Assembly (NCBI GenBank): GCA_015657505.1
Contig: JADLKE010000001.1
Location: forward strand, 413,750-458,390
Source of the DNA: Ignavibacteria bacterium
GTDB lineage: Bacteria; Bacteroidota; Ignavibacteria; Tepidaquicellales; Tepidaquicellaceae
Length of the DNA: 44,641 nt
Direction: 5' to 3'
The position numbers and the translations under genes are program-made. How positions within the stretch are numbered: the stretch's first letter is position 1; each line of letters opens with the position of its first letter. The notes beneath the pieces are model-generated. The model was not told the DNA's origin and did no database searches. It was given only the letters and a program-made list of their open reading frames with translations. Shown here piece after piece: positions 17,205 to 26,510 of this stretch.

Positions 17205-18569
17205 ATGATAAGTTTTTCAATATATGATTATATACTGATCGTCATTTATTTTCTCGCGGCTATTTATATAGGATTCAGGACAGGCAAGAAAGACGACACG
17301 GAAGAGAATTATCTCGTAATGGGAAGGAGGCTGACTTTGCCCGCTTTCGTCGCGACTCTTGTATCGTCGTTTTACGGCGGAGTGCTCGGTGTGGGAGAAT
17401 TTACATACAGATACGGGATATCAAGTTGGTTCCTGAACGCCTTTCCTTATTATGTTTTCATAACAATTTTCGCTCTGTTTTTCGCCGTAAAAATCAGGAA
17501 GACTCAATTATTCACGATACCCGATAAACTGAATCTGGTTTACGGCAAGAAAGTCAGCGTATTCGGAGCGGTCATGATATTCCTACTCGCAACACCTGCG
17601 CCGTATTTATTCATGCTCGGGATAATAACATCGATGATTTTCGGATTTCCGATGTGGCTTTCTATGTTACTTTGCCTGATAATTTCAGTAGTTTACCTGT
17701 ACAAGGGCGGTTTAAACGCCGACGTCCGTGTTAACATTTTCGAATTCGTTCTTATGTTTCTCGGTTTCGGGATAATAATACCGTTCTGCTTTATAAATCT
17801 CGGCAGTTTCGAATTTCTCGGAGCAAACCTGCCCGTTGAACATCTGACTGTATCGGGCGGGCATTCCGCCGGATACATAATCGTTTGGTTTTTTATCGGC
17901 GCGTGGGCTATAGTCGACCCTGCTTTCCATCAGCGCTGCTATGCCGCTAAAAGCGAAAAGACGGCTGTGAAGGGAGTATTCATTTCTCTCATATTCTGGT
18001 TTATATTCGACGCGATGACAACACTCGCGGGGCTTTATTCTGCAGCGGCTCTAAAAGACATTCCGAATCCGGCAATGTCGTATCCGCTCCTTGCAGAAGC
18101 GATACTTCCGGTCGTTGCAAAAGGATTCTTCTTTATAGGTCTGATAGCGACTATAATGTCAACGCTTCATTCGTACATGTTCATATCCGCCTCGACACTC
18201 GGCAAAGATATCGTCAACAGGATTAAAGGCGTCGGTGATGACGGAAACAGGTTTTCAAAAGCCGGCATTATTGCAGCATCCGCATTGTCCCTTTTAATCG
18301 CTATGCTTGTACCTTCGGTTGTAGAAATCTGGTACATAGTCGGGAGTGTTACAATTCCTTCTCTGCTTATTGCGGTAGTATCGTCATATTTTCCCGCGCT
18401 TCATATCGGAAGAAACTGGATATTAGGTGCAATGATTGTATCATTTTTATTTTCATTTTTTTGGGTAATTTTTAATATTGGTTATATAGAACCCATGTAC
18501 CCGGGTTTGGTTTCAGGGCTCGCTGTTTATGCCGCGGGTTTTATTAAAAGAGAGAAGAACATTGCTTAA
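17205..18569 (+). CDS. Sodium:solute symporter (SSS) family transporter
   Basis: A 454-residue integral membrane protein with about thirteen helices. The N-terminal helix is followed by TEENYLVMGRRLTLPAFVATLVSSFYGG (in pieces: ENYLVMGRRL, ATLVSSFYGG), the usual SSS arrangement with a helix break near the Na+ site. TIMSTLHSYMFISASTLGKDI near residue 325 matches the conserved MST-x-D/S-x-x-L-x-x-AS-T-L region in helix 8, which carries Ser/Thr ligands for sodium. The family imports sugars, amino acids, vitamins, nucleosides or ureides with sodium. The substrate is not readable here. It lies 33 bases after the thiamine pyrophosphokinase gene and overlaps the start region of the patatin gene. Confidence 0.87.
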   Translation: MISFSIYDYILIVIYFLAAIYIGFRTGKKDDTEENYLVMGRRLTLPAFVATLVSSFYGGVLGVGEFTYRYGISSWFLNAFPYYVFITIFALFFAVKIRKTQLFTIPDKLNLVYGKKVSVFGAVMIFLLATPAPYLFMLGIITSMIFGFPMWLSMLLCLIISVVYLYKGGLNADVRVNIFEFVLMFLGFGIIIPFCFINLGSFEFLGANLPVEHLTVSGGHSAGYIIVWFFIGAWAIVDPAFHQRCYAAKSEKTAVKGVFISLIFWFIFDAMTTLAGLYSAAALKDIPNPAMSYPLLAEAILPVVAKGFFFIGLIATIMSTLHSYMFISASTLGKDIVNRIKGVGDDGNRFSKAGIIAASALSLLIAMLVPSVVEIWYIVGSVTIPSLLIAVVSSYFPALHIGRNWILGAMIVSFLFSFFWVIFNIGYIEPMYPGLVSGLAVYAAGFIKREKNIA

Positions 18570-21408
18570 ATTCTGCAAAATATTATTTTTATTAATATTT
18601 GTATCCGCGGCGTCGTACGCACAGGAAGATACGCTCGTCGGAAAACTTGAATTGAATCTTTCAAACGCCCCTTTGATGGATTCGGCTCTTTTTAACGTGT
18701 TTCCGAAAAAATTCAACACAAGGAAAATTGCACTTGTTTTAAGCGGCGGAGCAGCCCGCGGATTGGCGCAGATAGGTGTTCTTGACGTATTTGAAAAACA
18801 CGATATAAATGTTGACCTTATAGTCGGAACCAGTATCGGCGCGATTACAGGCGGCATGTACGCGTCGGGATACACTCCCGGCGAACTAAGGGACATAACA
18901 AAGTCGATAGACTGGGAATCGAAACTGACGCTCACGCGAAAGTACGAGCGCGAATTTCTTTTCGTTGACCAGAAAAAGCAGCAGGACAAGGGATTCCTGT
19001 CGTTTTCATTCGACGGAATCCGGCCGCTTCTCCCTACCTCGCTCTCATCGGGTCAGCAGATTGCGGAACTTTTCAACCTGTATCTGCTTAACGCGAGGTA
19101 CAAGCCAAAAAAAGATTTCTTCTCCTTGAAGATACCGTTTTGCGCCGTCGCAACGGACCTTAACAAGGGGGAAAGAGTTGTACTGAAAGACGGGAATCTA
19201 AGCGAGTCGATAAAAGCATCATTTACATTTCCGCTGCTTTACTCACCGACGAGAGTAAAAGGAAAAGATTTGGTTGACGGAGGGCTTACAGCGAATATTC
19301 CCGTTGACGTGGCGAAACAGTTAGGCGCGGACCTTGTTATCACGGTCAATTCAACCAGCCCTCTGAAGAATACGGAAGAGTTGCAGAATCCAATAAACAC
19401 GGCCGACCAGATTCTTTCTATTACCCTCGCACAGTTGAATGCCGAGCAGTTGAAAAATTCGGATTTCATAATCACACCTGAAATCTTCAATATTAATTCC
19501 ACGGATTTCAGTTATGCCGATTACATGATTGAGAAGGGGAAACTCGCGGCAGAAGACCAGATAAACGCGATAATCGGAAGGATTGACACACTGGAGGCAA
19601 ACGCTTCCGAAAATTTCAATAATTTTCTTTTCAATGGAACCGTTACATTCAGGTGTGAATTGCTACCCGATTCACTGAAAAACGCGATTATAAACGAGCA
19701 GGAAAATAATTTTGTAAGGTATGTTACAATAGAAAAAAGACTAAGGGATATTTACAAGACAGGCTTTTACAAAAGCGTTCGCGCGAACATATACACGGAT
19801 AATTCACGGAGCAGGATTGAATACACTGCGGATAACTACGCGAAACTGAACGGAATAAAAATAATATTCAATAACGGAGGCGACACCAGACTGTTCGACT
19901 ACAGGATGAAACGCACCGATTCTCTCAACACAGGAGTCTTTGCTTTTTCACAGTTGACTGCGACAGATAAGATACCAACAGATATTTCAGACGCAGTAAC
20001 TACGCTGATTTCAGAGTTCGGCAATAAGGCAATATCTTACCGCTGTAACAACAAGAAACTTTACATGCTGTATAGCGACCTGCTCGGGAGTCTGAGGAAA
20101 AAGGGCTATTCCCTCGTCGATATTTCAAAATTCTACCTTGACGAGAATACAGGAATTCTCGAAATAGAATTCTCCGACGGAAAGATTTCGGATATTAAAA
20201 TAATTGGCAACGACCTTACGAAAAGTTCTCTTATTCTTAGCGAAACGTACGTTAACACGAACAAGCCGGTGAAATTGAAAGACCTGAAGGAAAGCCTCGG
20301 AGGGATTTACGGAACGAGTCTTTTCACGCAGACAAGCCTCTCAATCAGTTATCCGAAGTCCAAGCCTGTGCTCGACATCTATCTTGTCGAAAAAAGCGCG
20401 AAGAACCTGTACATATCATTCAGGGCTGACAACGAAAGGAAATTGCAAGGATACGCTTCGCTCAGAAACGAGAATCTCTTCGGTACGGGCAATGAAATCG
20501 GGGGCATAATAAAAGGCGGACTGAGAGACAGAGAATACAAACTCGAGGTATTATCGAATAAATTCTTTGGCACTCCGCTTACTTACAATCTTTCGGGATA
20601 TTATAAATTTCAGAATTACTATGACTATATAGAGATCACAGATGATGCGGAGAAGACATTAACCAGACAGCAGACCGGCGAATACAGAAACATCAGATAC
20701 GGCGGAAGTTTTAAAGTCGGCACGCAACTGGAGAAATTCGGCACCCTGTTTACTCAGATAACCCTCGAAAATGTATCAAGGACACAATTGCAGGGAAACA
20801 TACCCCAAATATCCGACCTGAACCTATTTAAACTTAACGTCGGAGGCAAAATCGACACGGAAGACAAATCCCCATTCGCGAATTCGGGAACGGTACTTAA
20901 TTATAATTATGAATCATCGAGGAACAGCCTTTCAGGCGGTGTAACGTTTACAAAATTCTATTTTGACATAACGCACAGCATACCTCTCGCATCATCGCAC
21001 ATATTAAAACCGAAGTTCATATTCGGTTTCGCGGATAAAACAACGCCTGATTTTGAATTATTCTCTCTCGGCGGTGAAAATTCATTTTACGGCATGGTAG
21101 AAGACCAGTTAATGGGAAGACAAATTTTACTCGCGTCAATGGAGTACAGATACAAACTTCCCGTGCAGATATTCTTTGACACATATTTTTCTTTCCGCTA
21201 TGACATTGGAAGGATATGGGAAAATTCAGACGACATCAGATTCAAGGATCTAAGACACGGTCTCGGACTGGCGGCGATGTTCAATACGCCCATCGGCAAA
21301 GCGAGTTTCTCGGCGGGGAAGACATTTTTATTGACCAATGGATTTTCAAAGGGAAGCATTATCTGGGGACAGTACACATTTTACTTCTCCATCGGTTACG
21401 ATATATAG
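18562..21408 (+). CDS. Patatin-like phospholipase fused to POTRA-like region and Omp85-type beta-barrel (PlpD/FplA-like)
   Basis: I prefer TTG 18562, preceded by GAGAAG, over ATG 18529; the protein then begins with a clean signal peptide (MLKFCKILFLLIFVSAASYA) and has 948 residues. The patatin domain shows SGGAARG (oxyanion loop), GTSIG with Ser91, and DGG with Asp239 as the catalytic dyad. Residues of about 340-600 are POTRA-like beta/alpha repeats, and the last 330 or so read as amphipathic strands with LFSLGGENSFYG, close to Omp85 barrels. Family members are outer-membrane type Vd autotransporters whose lipase passenger lies at the cell surface or in the periplasm. Ending in SIGYDI is slightly atypical for a barrel. 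The coding region overlaps the symporter's stop by 8 bases. Confidence 0.88.
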   Translation: MLKFCKILFLLIFVSAASYAQEDTLVGKLELNLSNAPLMDSALFNVFPKKFNTRKIALVLSGGAARGLAQIGVLDVFEKHDINVDLIVGTSIGAITGGMYASGYTPGELRDITKSIDWESKLTLTRKYEREFLFVDQKKQQDKGFLSFSFDGIRPLLPTSLSSGQQIAELFNLYLLNARYKPKKDFFSLKIPFCAVATDLNKGERVVLKDGNLSESIKASFTFPLLYSPTRVKGKDLVDGGLTANIPVDVAKQLGADLVITVNSTSPLKNTEELQNPINTADQILSITLAQLNAEQLKNSDFIITPEIFNINSTDFSYADYMIEKGKLAAEDQINAIIGRIDTLEANASENFNNFLFNGTVTFRCELLPDSLKNAIINEQENNFVRYVTIEKRLRDIYKTGFYKSVRANIYTDNSRSRIEYTADNYAKLNGIKIIFNNGGDTRLFDYRMKRTDSLNTGVFAFSQLTATDKIPTDISDAVTTLISEFGNKAISYRCNNKKLYMLYSDLLGSLRKKGYSLVDISKFYLDENTGILEIEFSDGKISDIKIIGNDLTKSSLILSETYVNTNKPVKLKDLKESLGGIYGTSLFTQTSLSISYPKSKPVLDIYLVEKSAKNLYISFRADNERKLQGYASLRNENLFGTGNEIGGIIKGGLRDREYKLEVLSNKFFGTPLTYNLSGYYKFQNYYDYIEITDDAEKTLTRQQTGEYRNIRYGGSFKVGTQLEKFGTLFTQITLENVSRTQLQGNIPQISDLNLFKLNVGGKIDTEDKSPFANSGTVLNYNYESSRNSLSGGVTFTKFYFDITHSIPLASSHILKPKFIFGFADKTTPDFELFSLGGENSFYGMVEDQLMGRQILLASMEYRYKLPVQIFFDTYFSFRYDIGRIWENSDDIRFKDLRHGLGLAAMFNTPIGKASFSAGKTFLLTNGFSKGSIIWGQYTFYFSIGYDI

Positions 21409-21448
21409 AACATTGAAGTTTTTTTTACGTATTTAAATAAAGGGAATT

Positions 21449-23932
21449 TTGAGATTTATAAACAAATACAGCGATTATACACTGAGGTTTTTCATTGTAT
21501 TGATTACCGTTTATTGCCTTATCGCGGGCGGTATTCCGGTCTTTTATTCCCTATTCACGAATAAACTTACAATAGACGACTGCGTTAAAACGAACGTCAG
21601 TGTCGATTCGAAAACTTTCATCGAAGTCCAGCAGATACTGAAGGACGGCGCCGCCGAGAAAGCAGGGATTCTGGAAGGAGACAGGATTGTCGCCGTGAAT
21701 GGCATTGAAGTCAGCGACCTTACCGAATTTCAAAACATACTCAGCAGCATTCCTCCCGGAAACGATGCTGTTTATCTTATATTGCGAGGCGGCATACCGA
21801 TGGAAATTTCGGTCAGCGTTCACAGGTATTTCCATCTAATATTCTACATCTTCGTGGCATTTGGTTTCGGTTTCCTGTTCAACGGATTTTTCGTGGGGAT
21901 ATCAAAGCCGAAGGAACTAACCTCACAGATATTTTTCCTTCTTTCCGCAGCGGCTTCGCAGGGATTTCTCTCGTACGGAGGTGTATGGTATTATGTAGGC
22001 AAGATTGATTATCTGATGGTAAGTTATTTCGTCGCTAGTATTTTCATCTATCCCCTGTTGTTCCATTTCTTTTCAGTCTATCCGCTGTACTATGACATTC
22101 GGAAAAGAAAGTTTAAAATATTTTTAGTTTATCTTGCGGCAGTGCTTATAAATTTGCCCGCGTTCTTCATAGATGTGTACATCCATATGGTGAATACGCG
22201 TTTCGTTGACCTTTTGTTCACCTATTACCCGCTGCTCTTCATCGCTGCAAGCATCGCGCTCTTCATGAAATCTTACAATAAGATTCAGGACAAAGAGGAG
22301 AGAAAGCCGCTGAGGATACTGCTTATAGGAGTTTTCATAGGGTTCCTCGGTCTTATATATTATTATGTGATTTTTCCGTTAATGCTTCCGAAAATGAGCA
22401 TGAATCCGATAACGAGAGTACCAATCGTGCTCGTACTTGCAATACCCATTGCATTCGGTTATTCCATCTACAAGTACAAAATTCTCGACACGGAATTTTT
22501 CGTTAAACGGGGAATAGTATTCGGAATAGTCACCGCGGTTACGATTTCAGGTTACATGATACTGATTACGATGATTGACAACCTCTTCGATTCCTACAAT
22601 CTGAAGAACAAACAGTTGATTACGGTGCTTATAATCGTCCTCGTAATATTCTCGTTCAGTTACGTGACCAAACTAATAAAAGTATTCGTCGATAAAAAAT
22701 TCTACAAGGCAAGGTATAATTACAGAAAATCTCTTCTTGATTTTTCGAATGAGCTTCCATTGCTGAACAGCATAGATGAAGTATGCACAAAACTCTGCGG
22801 AATGCTGAAGCAGAACATGGGAGTCGAAAACGTAGAACTGCTTTTGACCGACAGCAAATACAGGTATCAGAACACATCGCCTGACATCGCCATCAGAAAC
22901 TCTCTGTTTCTGAAACTGATATTTAAAAAATCCTACGAGCCCAGATATTTACAGGAACAAACTCTTCGCGAGATATCCGTTCCGAAAGAGCAGATAGCCG
23001 CGATAAAAGAGAGCGGTTACGTTCTCGCCGTACCAATAACGGTAAAAAACGAACTTGCGGGCGCTCTTTTGATGGGAAGCAAGCCTGAGAATACACCCTA
23101 TTCCGACGAGGACAGCGATTTGCTGAAGACCATATGCTCGAATATTTCAATCGCGATTGAAAATTCGAGATTGAGGGAAGAGGAATACAAGAAGAACCTC
23201 ATAGAAGAGGAACTCAAGATTGCAAAGAACATACAGGAAGGTCTTCTGCCGGTAAATTCATTCAAGTTCGATAATATTGAAATATCCTGTCTTTCAAAAC
23301 CGGCGCGAATAATCGGAGGTGATTTCTATGACGTCATACAAATAGACGAGACAAATATACTCGTTGTAATCGCGGACGTTTCGGGCAAGGGTCTTCCCGC
23401 AGCACTTTACATGGCAAAGGTTCAGGCGCTAATAAGATTCGCATCCAAGATATTCACGAGTCCCCGGGACATAATGATAGAAGTTAACAAGCAGGTTTTC
23501 GACAGATTCGAAAAGAGATCATTTGTAACGGTATCACTCGGGCTGTTCAACCTGAATACCCGGAAAGTAAAATTCATCAGAGCGGGTCATAATCCCGCGA
23601 TATTTGCAAGAAACGGCAGCATCGAACTGCTTAACACGAGAGGAATCGGTCTCGGACTGGATAAGGACGAACTCTTCAAGAATTCGCTTGACGAGTATGA
23701 AATTGAATTCGGAAAAAATAGCATGCTTTTCTTTTACACTGACGGGCTGAACGAGGCGATGAACAAAGAAAGAGAGGAATTCGGCATGGAACGGCTCATT
23801 AACATTCTAAAACAGCACAAAAAGATGACGCCTTCAGAATTAAGCAGTAACCTGATAAATGAAGTTGACGCATTTTCTGAGAATGCCGAGCAGCACGACG
23901 ACATAACTTTAGTGGTTGTAAAAACGTATTAA
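21449..23932 (+). CDS. Membrane PDZ-GAF-SpoIIE (PP2C-type) serine phosphatase, copy 1
   Basis: Starts at TTG 21449 after AAAGGGA. The 827 residues comprise one N-terminal membrane helix (about 12-35) and an extracytoplasmic PDZ domain (about 45-120, with AAEKAGILEGDRIVAVNG). About nine more helices span 130-410, a GAF-like domain follows at about 430-575, and the C-terminal SpoIIE/RsbU phosphatase domain runs from about 610. Its metal-binding aspartates lie in GGDFYDV (near 625), ADVSGKGLPAALYM (near 643), FYTDGLNEAMN and HDDITLVVV. Such phosphatases typically dephosphorylate anti-anti-sigma proteins in partner-switching circuits. No RsbV/RsbW-like gene is adjacent. A periplasmic PDZ domain sensing peptides and driving a cytoplasmic phosphatase is my inference. 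The downstream gene is a paralogue. Confidence 0.87.
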   Translation: MRFINKYSDYTLRFFIVLITVYCLIAGGIPVFYSLFTNKLTIDDCVKTNVSVDSKTFIEVQQILKDGAAEKAGILEGDRIVAVNGIEVSDLTEFQNILSSIPPGNDAVYLILRGGIPMEISVSVHRYFHLIFYIFVAFGFGFLFNGFFVGISKPKELTSQIFFLLSAAASQGFLSYGGVWYYVGKIDYLMVSYFVASIFIYPLLFHFFSVYPLYYDIRKRKFKIFLVYLAAVLINLPAFFIDVYIHMVNTRFVDLLFTYYPLLFIAASIALFMKSYNKIQDKEERKPLRILLIGVFIGFLGLIYYYVIFPLMLPKMSMNPITRVPIVLVLAIPIAFGYSIYKYKILDTEFFVKRGIVFGIVTAVTISGYMILITMIDNLFDSYNLKNKQLITVLIIVLVIFSFSYVTKLIKVFVDKKFYKARYNYRKSLLDFSNELPLLNSIDEVCTKLCGMLKQNMGVENVELLLTDSKYRYQNTSPDIAIRNSLFLKLIFKKSYEPRYLQEQTLREISVPKEQIAAIKESGYVLAVPITVKNELAGALLMGSKPENTPYSDEDSDLLKTICSNISIAIENSRLREEEYKKNLIEEELKIAKNIQEGLLPVNSFKFDNIEISCLSKPARIIGGDFYDVIQIDETNILVVIADVSGKGLPAALYMAKVQALIRFASKIFTSPRDIMIEVNKQVFDRFEKRSFVTVSLGLFNLNTRKVKFIRAGHNPAIFARNGSIELLNTRGIGLGLDKDELFKNSLDEYEIEFGKNSMLFFYTDGLNEAMNKEREEFGMERLINILKQHKKMTPSELSSNLINEVDAFSENAEQHDDITLVVVKTY

Positions 23933-23939
23933 TATTAAG

Positions 23940-26453
23940 ATGAAGTTTTTAGATAAAATACAGGAAAGCAACTTGAGATTCTTCGTGGTATTCTTCTCAT
24001 TGCTATGCCTTATTTTGAATGTCGTGGCGTTCGAGAATAACTTCTTCTCTCGCAGGATGACTACGGATGATTGTCTCTGGATACCGAAAGGCGATTCACT
24101 TAGCCGCGAGAGCACACTGCTGATAACGCAGATAATACCCGGAGGCGTCGCAGACCAGGCAGGGCTGAAAGACGGCGACCTCCTCGTCGCGATAAACGGA
24201 CGCACGTTCAGCAACACGGTTTCCGCAATGGACCTGCTGAACCAGTACAGCAATCAGTTCATAACTTACACGGTAATCCGCGGCGGGGTTATGATAGATG
24301 TGGATATCTGGGTTTACAAGTTTGTAAGCATAAGTTTTCTGATTTTCTGGGTAGTAGGTCTGGCGTTTCTTTTTGTCGGCACACTTGTCGGTTATTCAAA
24401 ACCTAAAGAGCTCACATCAAGGCTCTTTTTCTTCCTGTCCTGCTCCGCAGCGACAGGGCTCGTACTGTACTCAGGCATTAATCCTGCCGGTGCAGTTAGG
24501 ATTGACAACCTCGACAGCGTATCGGCGTTTCTCTATCTTATGATGAACAGGGTTTACGCATTCGCCATGGTGCTTATTCCCCCGCTGTACGTGCATTTCT
24601 TCATGACGTATCCGATAAAATATGATTTCAAAAGGAGAAGAACATTTCTTCTGATTCTTTATGCTTTGGTTCTGATACCCTTGATAACGGTATTTTTTGT
24701 TGGCGCGAAGTTACAGGATATATTATCATTCTATCTCGTTAAAGTCATACCAGTGCTTTATTTCGTAATCGGCACAGTGCTTTTCCAACGGTCCAAGGGG
24801 AGAATTACCGACCCTGGTCTTTTAAAATCGCTGTCAATTATCAGCAAGGGATTTCTGCTCGGAGGCATCGGAATTACGTATTATCTGGTTTTCTCTTTCG
24901 TGAACAAAGATCCGTATTTTTTAATTAATCCGCTTTACCTTCTGCCGAACGCTCTGGTGCTGGCAATACCGATATCTTTCGGATTTTCGATAATTAAATA
25001 CAGGATTCTCGATACCGAGTTCATAGTGAAGAAGAGCATAGTATTCGGCATAGTAACGCTTATCATCATTACGGTTTACCTCGTACTCGTGTACCTGATG
25101 AATTCTTACTTTAAGGAAATTTTCAAGGGCAGCAATCAACTGCTCATAATCACTTTCATTATCTTTTTCACTTTCTCTTTCGATTATGTGAATAAGTTTG
25201 CGAAGGATATCGTTGACAGGCAGTTCTACAGGGAAAGATACAATTACAGAAAAGCCCTTTTAAATTTCACAAAAGAGACGTCATACATCAACGATATTAC
25301 CGATCTTATATCGAACATCAAGGATTTTCTGCGTGATACAGTCGGCATAACCGAATTCAACCTGCGCGTGTTCAATGCGAAATACATAAAGGCGCTCGAC
25401 CTAAGCCAGGACAAGGAAATTGACGTTCTCCTGAAAAAAATTATCATGGACGGAACGGAGCCTATACTCGTCAACGCTTTAAAGGTCAATGAAATGGGAT
25501 TATCGGAAGACGAGATTACACTGCTTAAGGAAAGGAACATAAAACTTCTGATTCCGATATACCTGAAGAACGAACTTCTCGGCACGCTTACTTTCGGCGA
25601 TAAAAAATCCGGTAAGGCATTCTCCGATGAGGATATCGACTTATTGAAATCATTTGCGTCGCAGAGCGCTATAAGCCTCGAAAACTCGCGCCTGCTGAAG
25701 GAACAGGCGGACAAGCAGCGTTACGAAGAGGAAGTAAACATCGCCGCGAGAATACAAAGCAGTCTGCTTCCGAAGACCTGCGAGATTCATCCGCGTCTCG
25801 AGATATGCGGATTCGCCCAGCCCGCGGAAAACATAGGCGGAGATTTCTTCGATATTATAAGAATGAGCGAGAATAAGATTCTCGTCGCGATAGCAGACGT
25901 TTCCGACAAAGGAATCCCTGCCGCGATGTACATGTCACAGGTTCAGGCGATGATACAGTTTGCATCGAGCATATTCGAATCGCCGAAAGACATACTTGTC
26001 GAGATTAACAAGCAGATATTCGAGCAGATGGATAAGTATTCGTTCGTTACGGTACTGATTGCCTTATTTGACCTCGATGCGTTAAAAGTTATTACTGCAA
26101 GGGCGGGCCATTCCCCTCTTTTGCAGATAAGGAATAACAGTGTAAACAGAATTTATCCAAAAGGCATCGGAGTCGGGCTTGAGAAGAACGAGTTTTTTGC
26201 AGCGAATATCGAAGAGACGGAATCCGAACTCGACAAGAACGATCTTTACTTCATGTATTCGGACGGACTGTCGGAAGCAATGAATGATAAGAAAGATTTG
26301 TATTCGCCTGAAAGGCTCGAACAGAAATTATTGGAGTTCAAAGATTCAGACACCGAAACAATAAAAAGCAGCATACTCGCCGACGTTGACATATTCAGAA
26401 ACGAAACGCCGATAAACGACGACATCACATTTGTCGCCATAAAGGTAAAGTGA
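23940..26453 (+). CDS. Membrane PDZ-GAF-SpoIIE (PP2C-type) serine phosphatase, copy 2
   Basis: Begins 7 bases after the previous stop and has 837 residues with the same layout as its neighbour. An N-terminal helix is followed by a PDZ domain with IIPGGVADQAGLKDGDLLVA (about 60-80), many membrane helices, a GAF-like domain (about 440-590) and a SpoIIE/RsbU domain. The catalytic motifs are GGDFFDI (near 634), ADVSDKGIPAAMYM (near 652), YSDGLSEAMN and NDDITFVAI. Both copies share the unusual cytoplasmic-loop motif SKPKELTS, and ILDTEF before the seventh to ninth helices, so they come from one duplication. Divergence is greatest in PDZ and GAF, which suggests different input signals and a related output. 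The second copy converges on the msrBA gene with a 57-base gap. Confidence 0.87.
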   Translation: MKFLDKIQESNLRFFVVFFSLLCLILNVVAFENNFFSRRMTTDDCLWIPKGDSLSRESTLLITQIIPGGVADQAGLKDGDLLVAINGRTFSNTVSAMDLLNQYSNQFITYTVIRGGVMIDVDIWVYKFVSISFLIFWVVGLAFLFVGTLVGYSKPKELTSRLFFFLSCSAATGLVLYSGINPAGAVRIDNLDSVSAFLYLMMNRVYAFAMVLIPPLYVHFFMTYPIKYDFKRRRTFLLILYALVLIPLITVFFVGAKLQDILSFYLVKVIPVLYFVIGTVLFQRSKGRITDPGLLKSLSIISKGFLLGGIGITYYLVFSFVNKDPYFLINPLYLLPNALVLAIPISFGFSIIKYRILDTEFIVKKSIVFGIVTLIIITVYLVLVYLMNSYFKEIFKGSNQLLIITFIIFFTFSFDYVNKFAKDIVDRQFYRERYNYRKALLNFTKETSYINDITDLISNIKDFLRDTVGITEFNLRVFNAKYIKALDLSQDKEIDVLLKKIIMDGTEPILVNALKVNEMGLSEDEITLLKERNIKLLIPIYLKNELLGTLTFGDKKSGKAFSDEDIDLLKSFASQSAISLENSRLLKEQADKQRYEEEVNIAARIQSSLLPKTCEIHPRLEICGFAQPAENIGGDFFDIIRMSENKILVAIADVSDKGIPAAMYMSQVQAMIQFASSIFESPKDILVEINKQIFEQMDKYSFVTVLIALFDLDALKVITARAGHSPLLQIRNNSVNRIYPKGIGVGLEKNEFFAANIEETESELDKNDLYFMYSDGLSEAMNDKKDLYSPERLEQKLLEFKDSDTETIKSSILADVDIFRNETPINDDITFVAIKVK

Positions 26454-26510
26454 TACTTCACGCAAGCGATATCTAAAACCCCGACGGGAAAAAAATCAAT
26501 CTTTCTTAAG

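Noticed and set aside
25890..25920. DKG in place of GKG in the second phosphatase's ADVSxKG motif as a sign of inactivity
   Set aside because: DVSDKG is common among active SpoIIE-type phosphatases, so the change is not evidence for a defect.
26454..26510. Terminator hairpin between the second phosphatase and msrBA
   Set aside because: CCCCGACGGG followed by A's gives only a three-pair stem, too weak to support.
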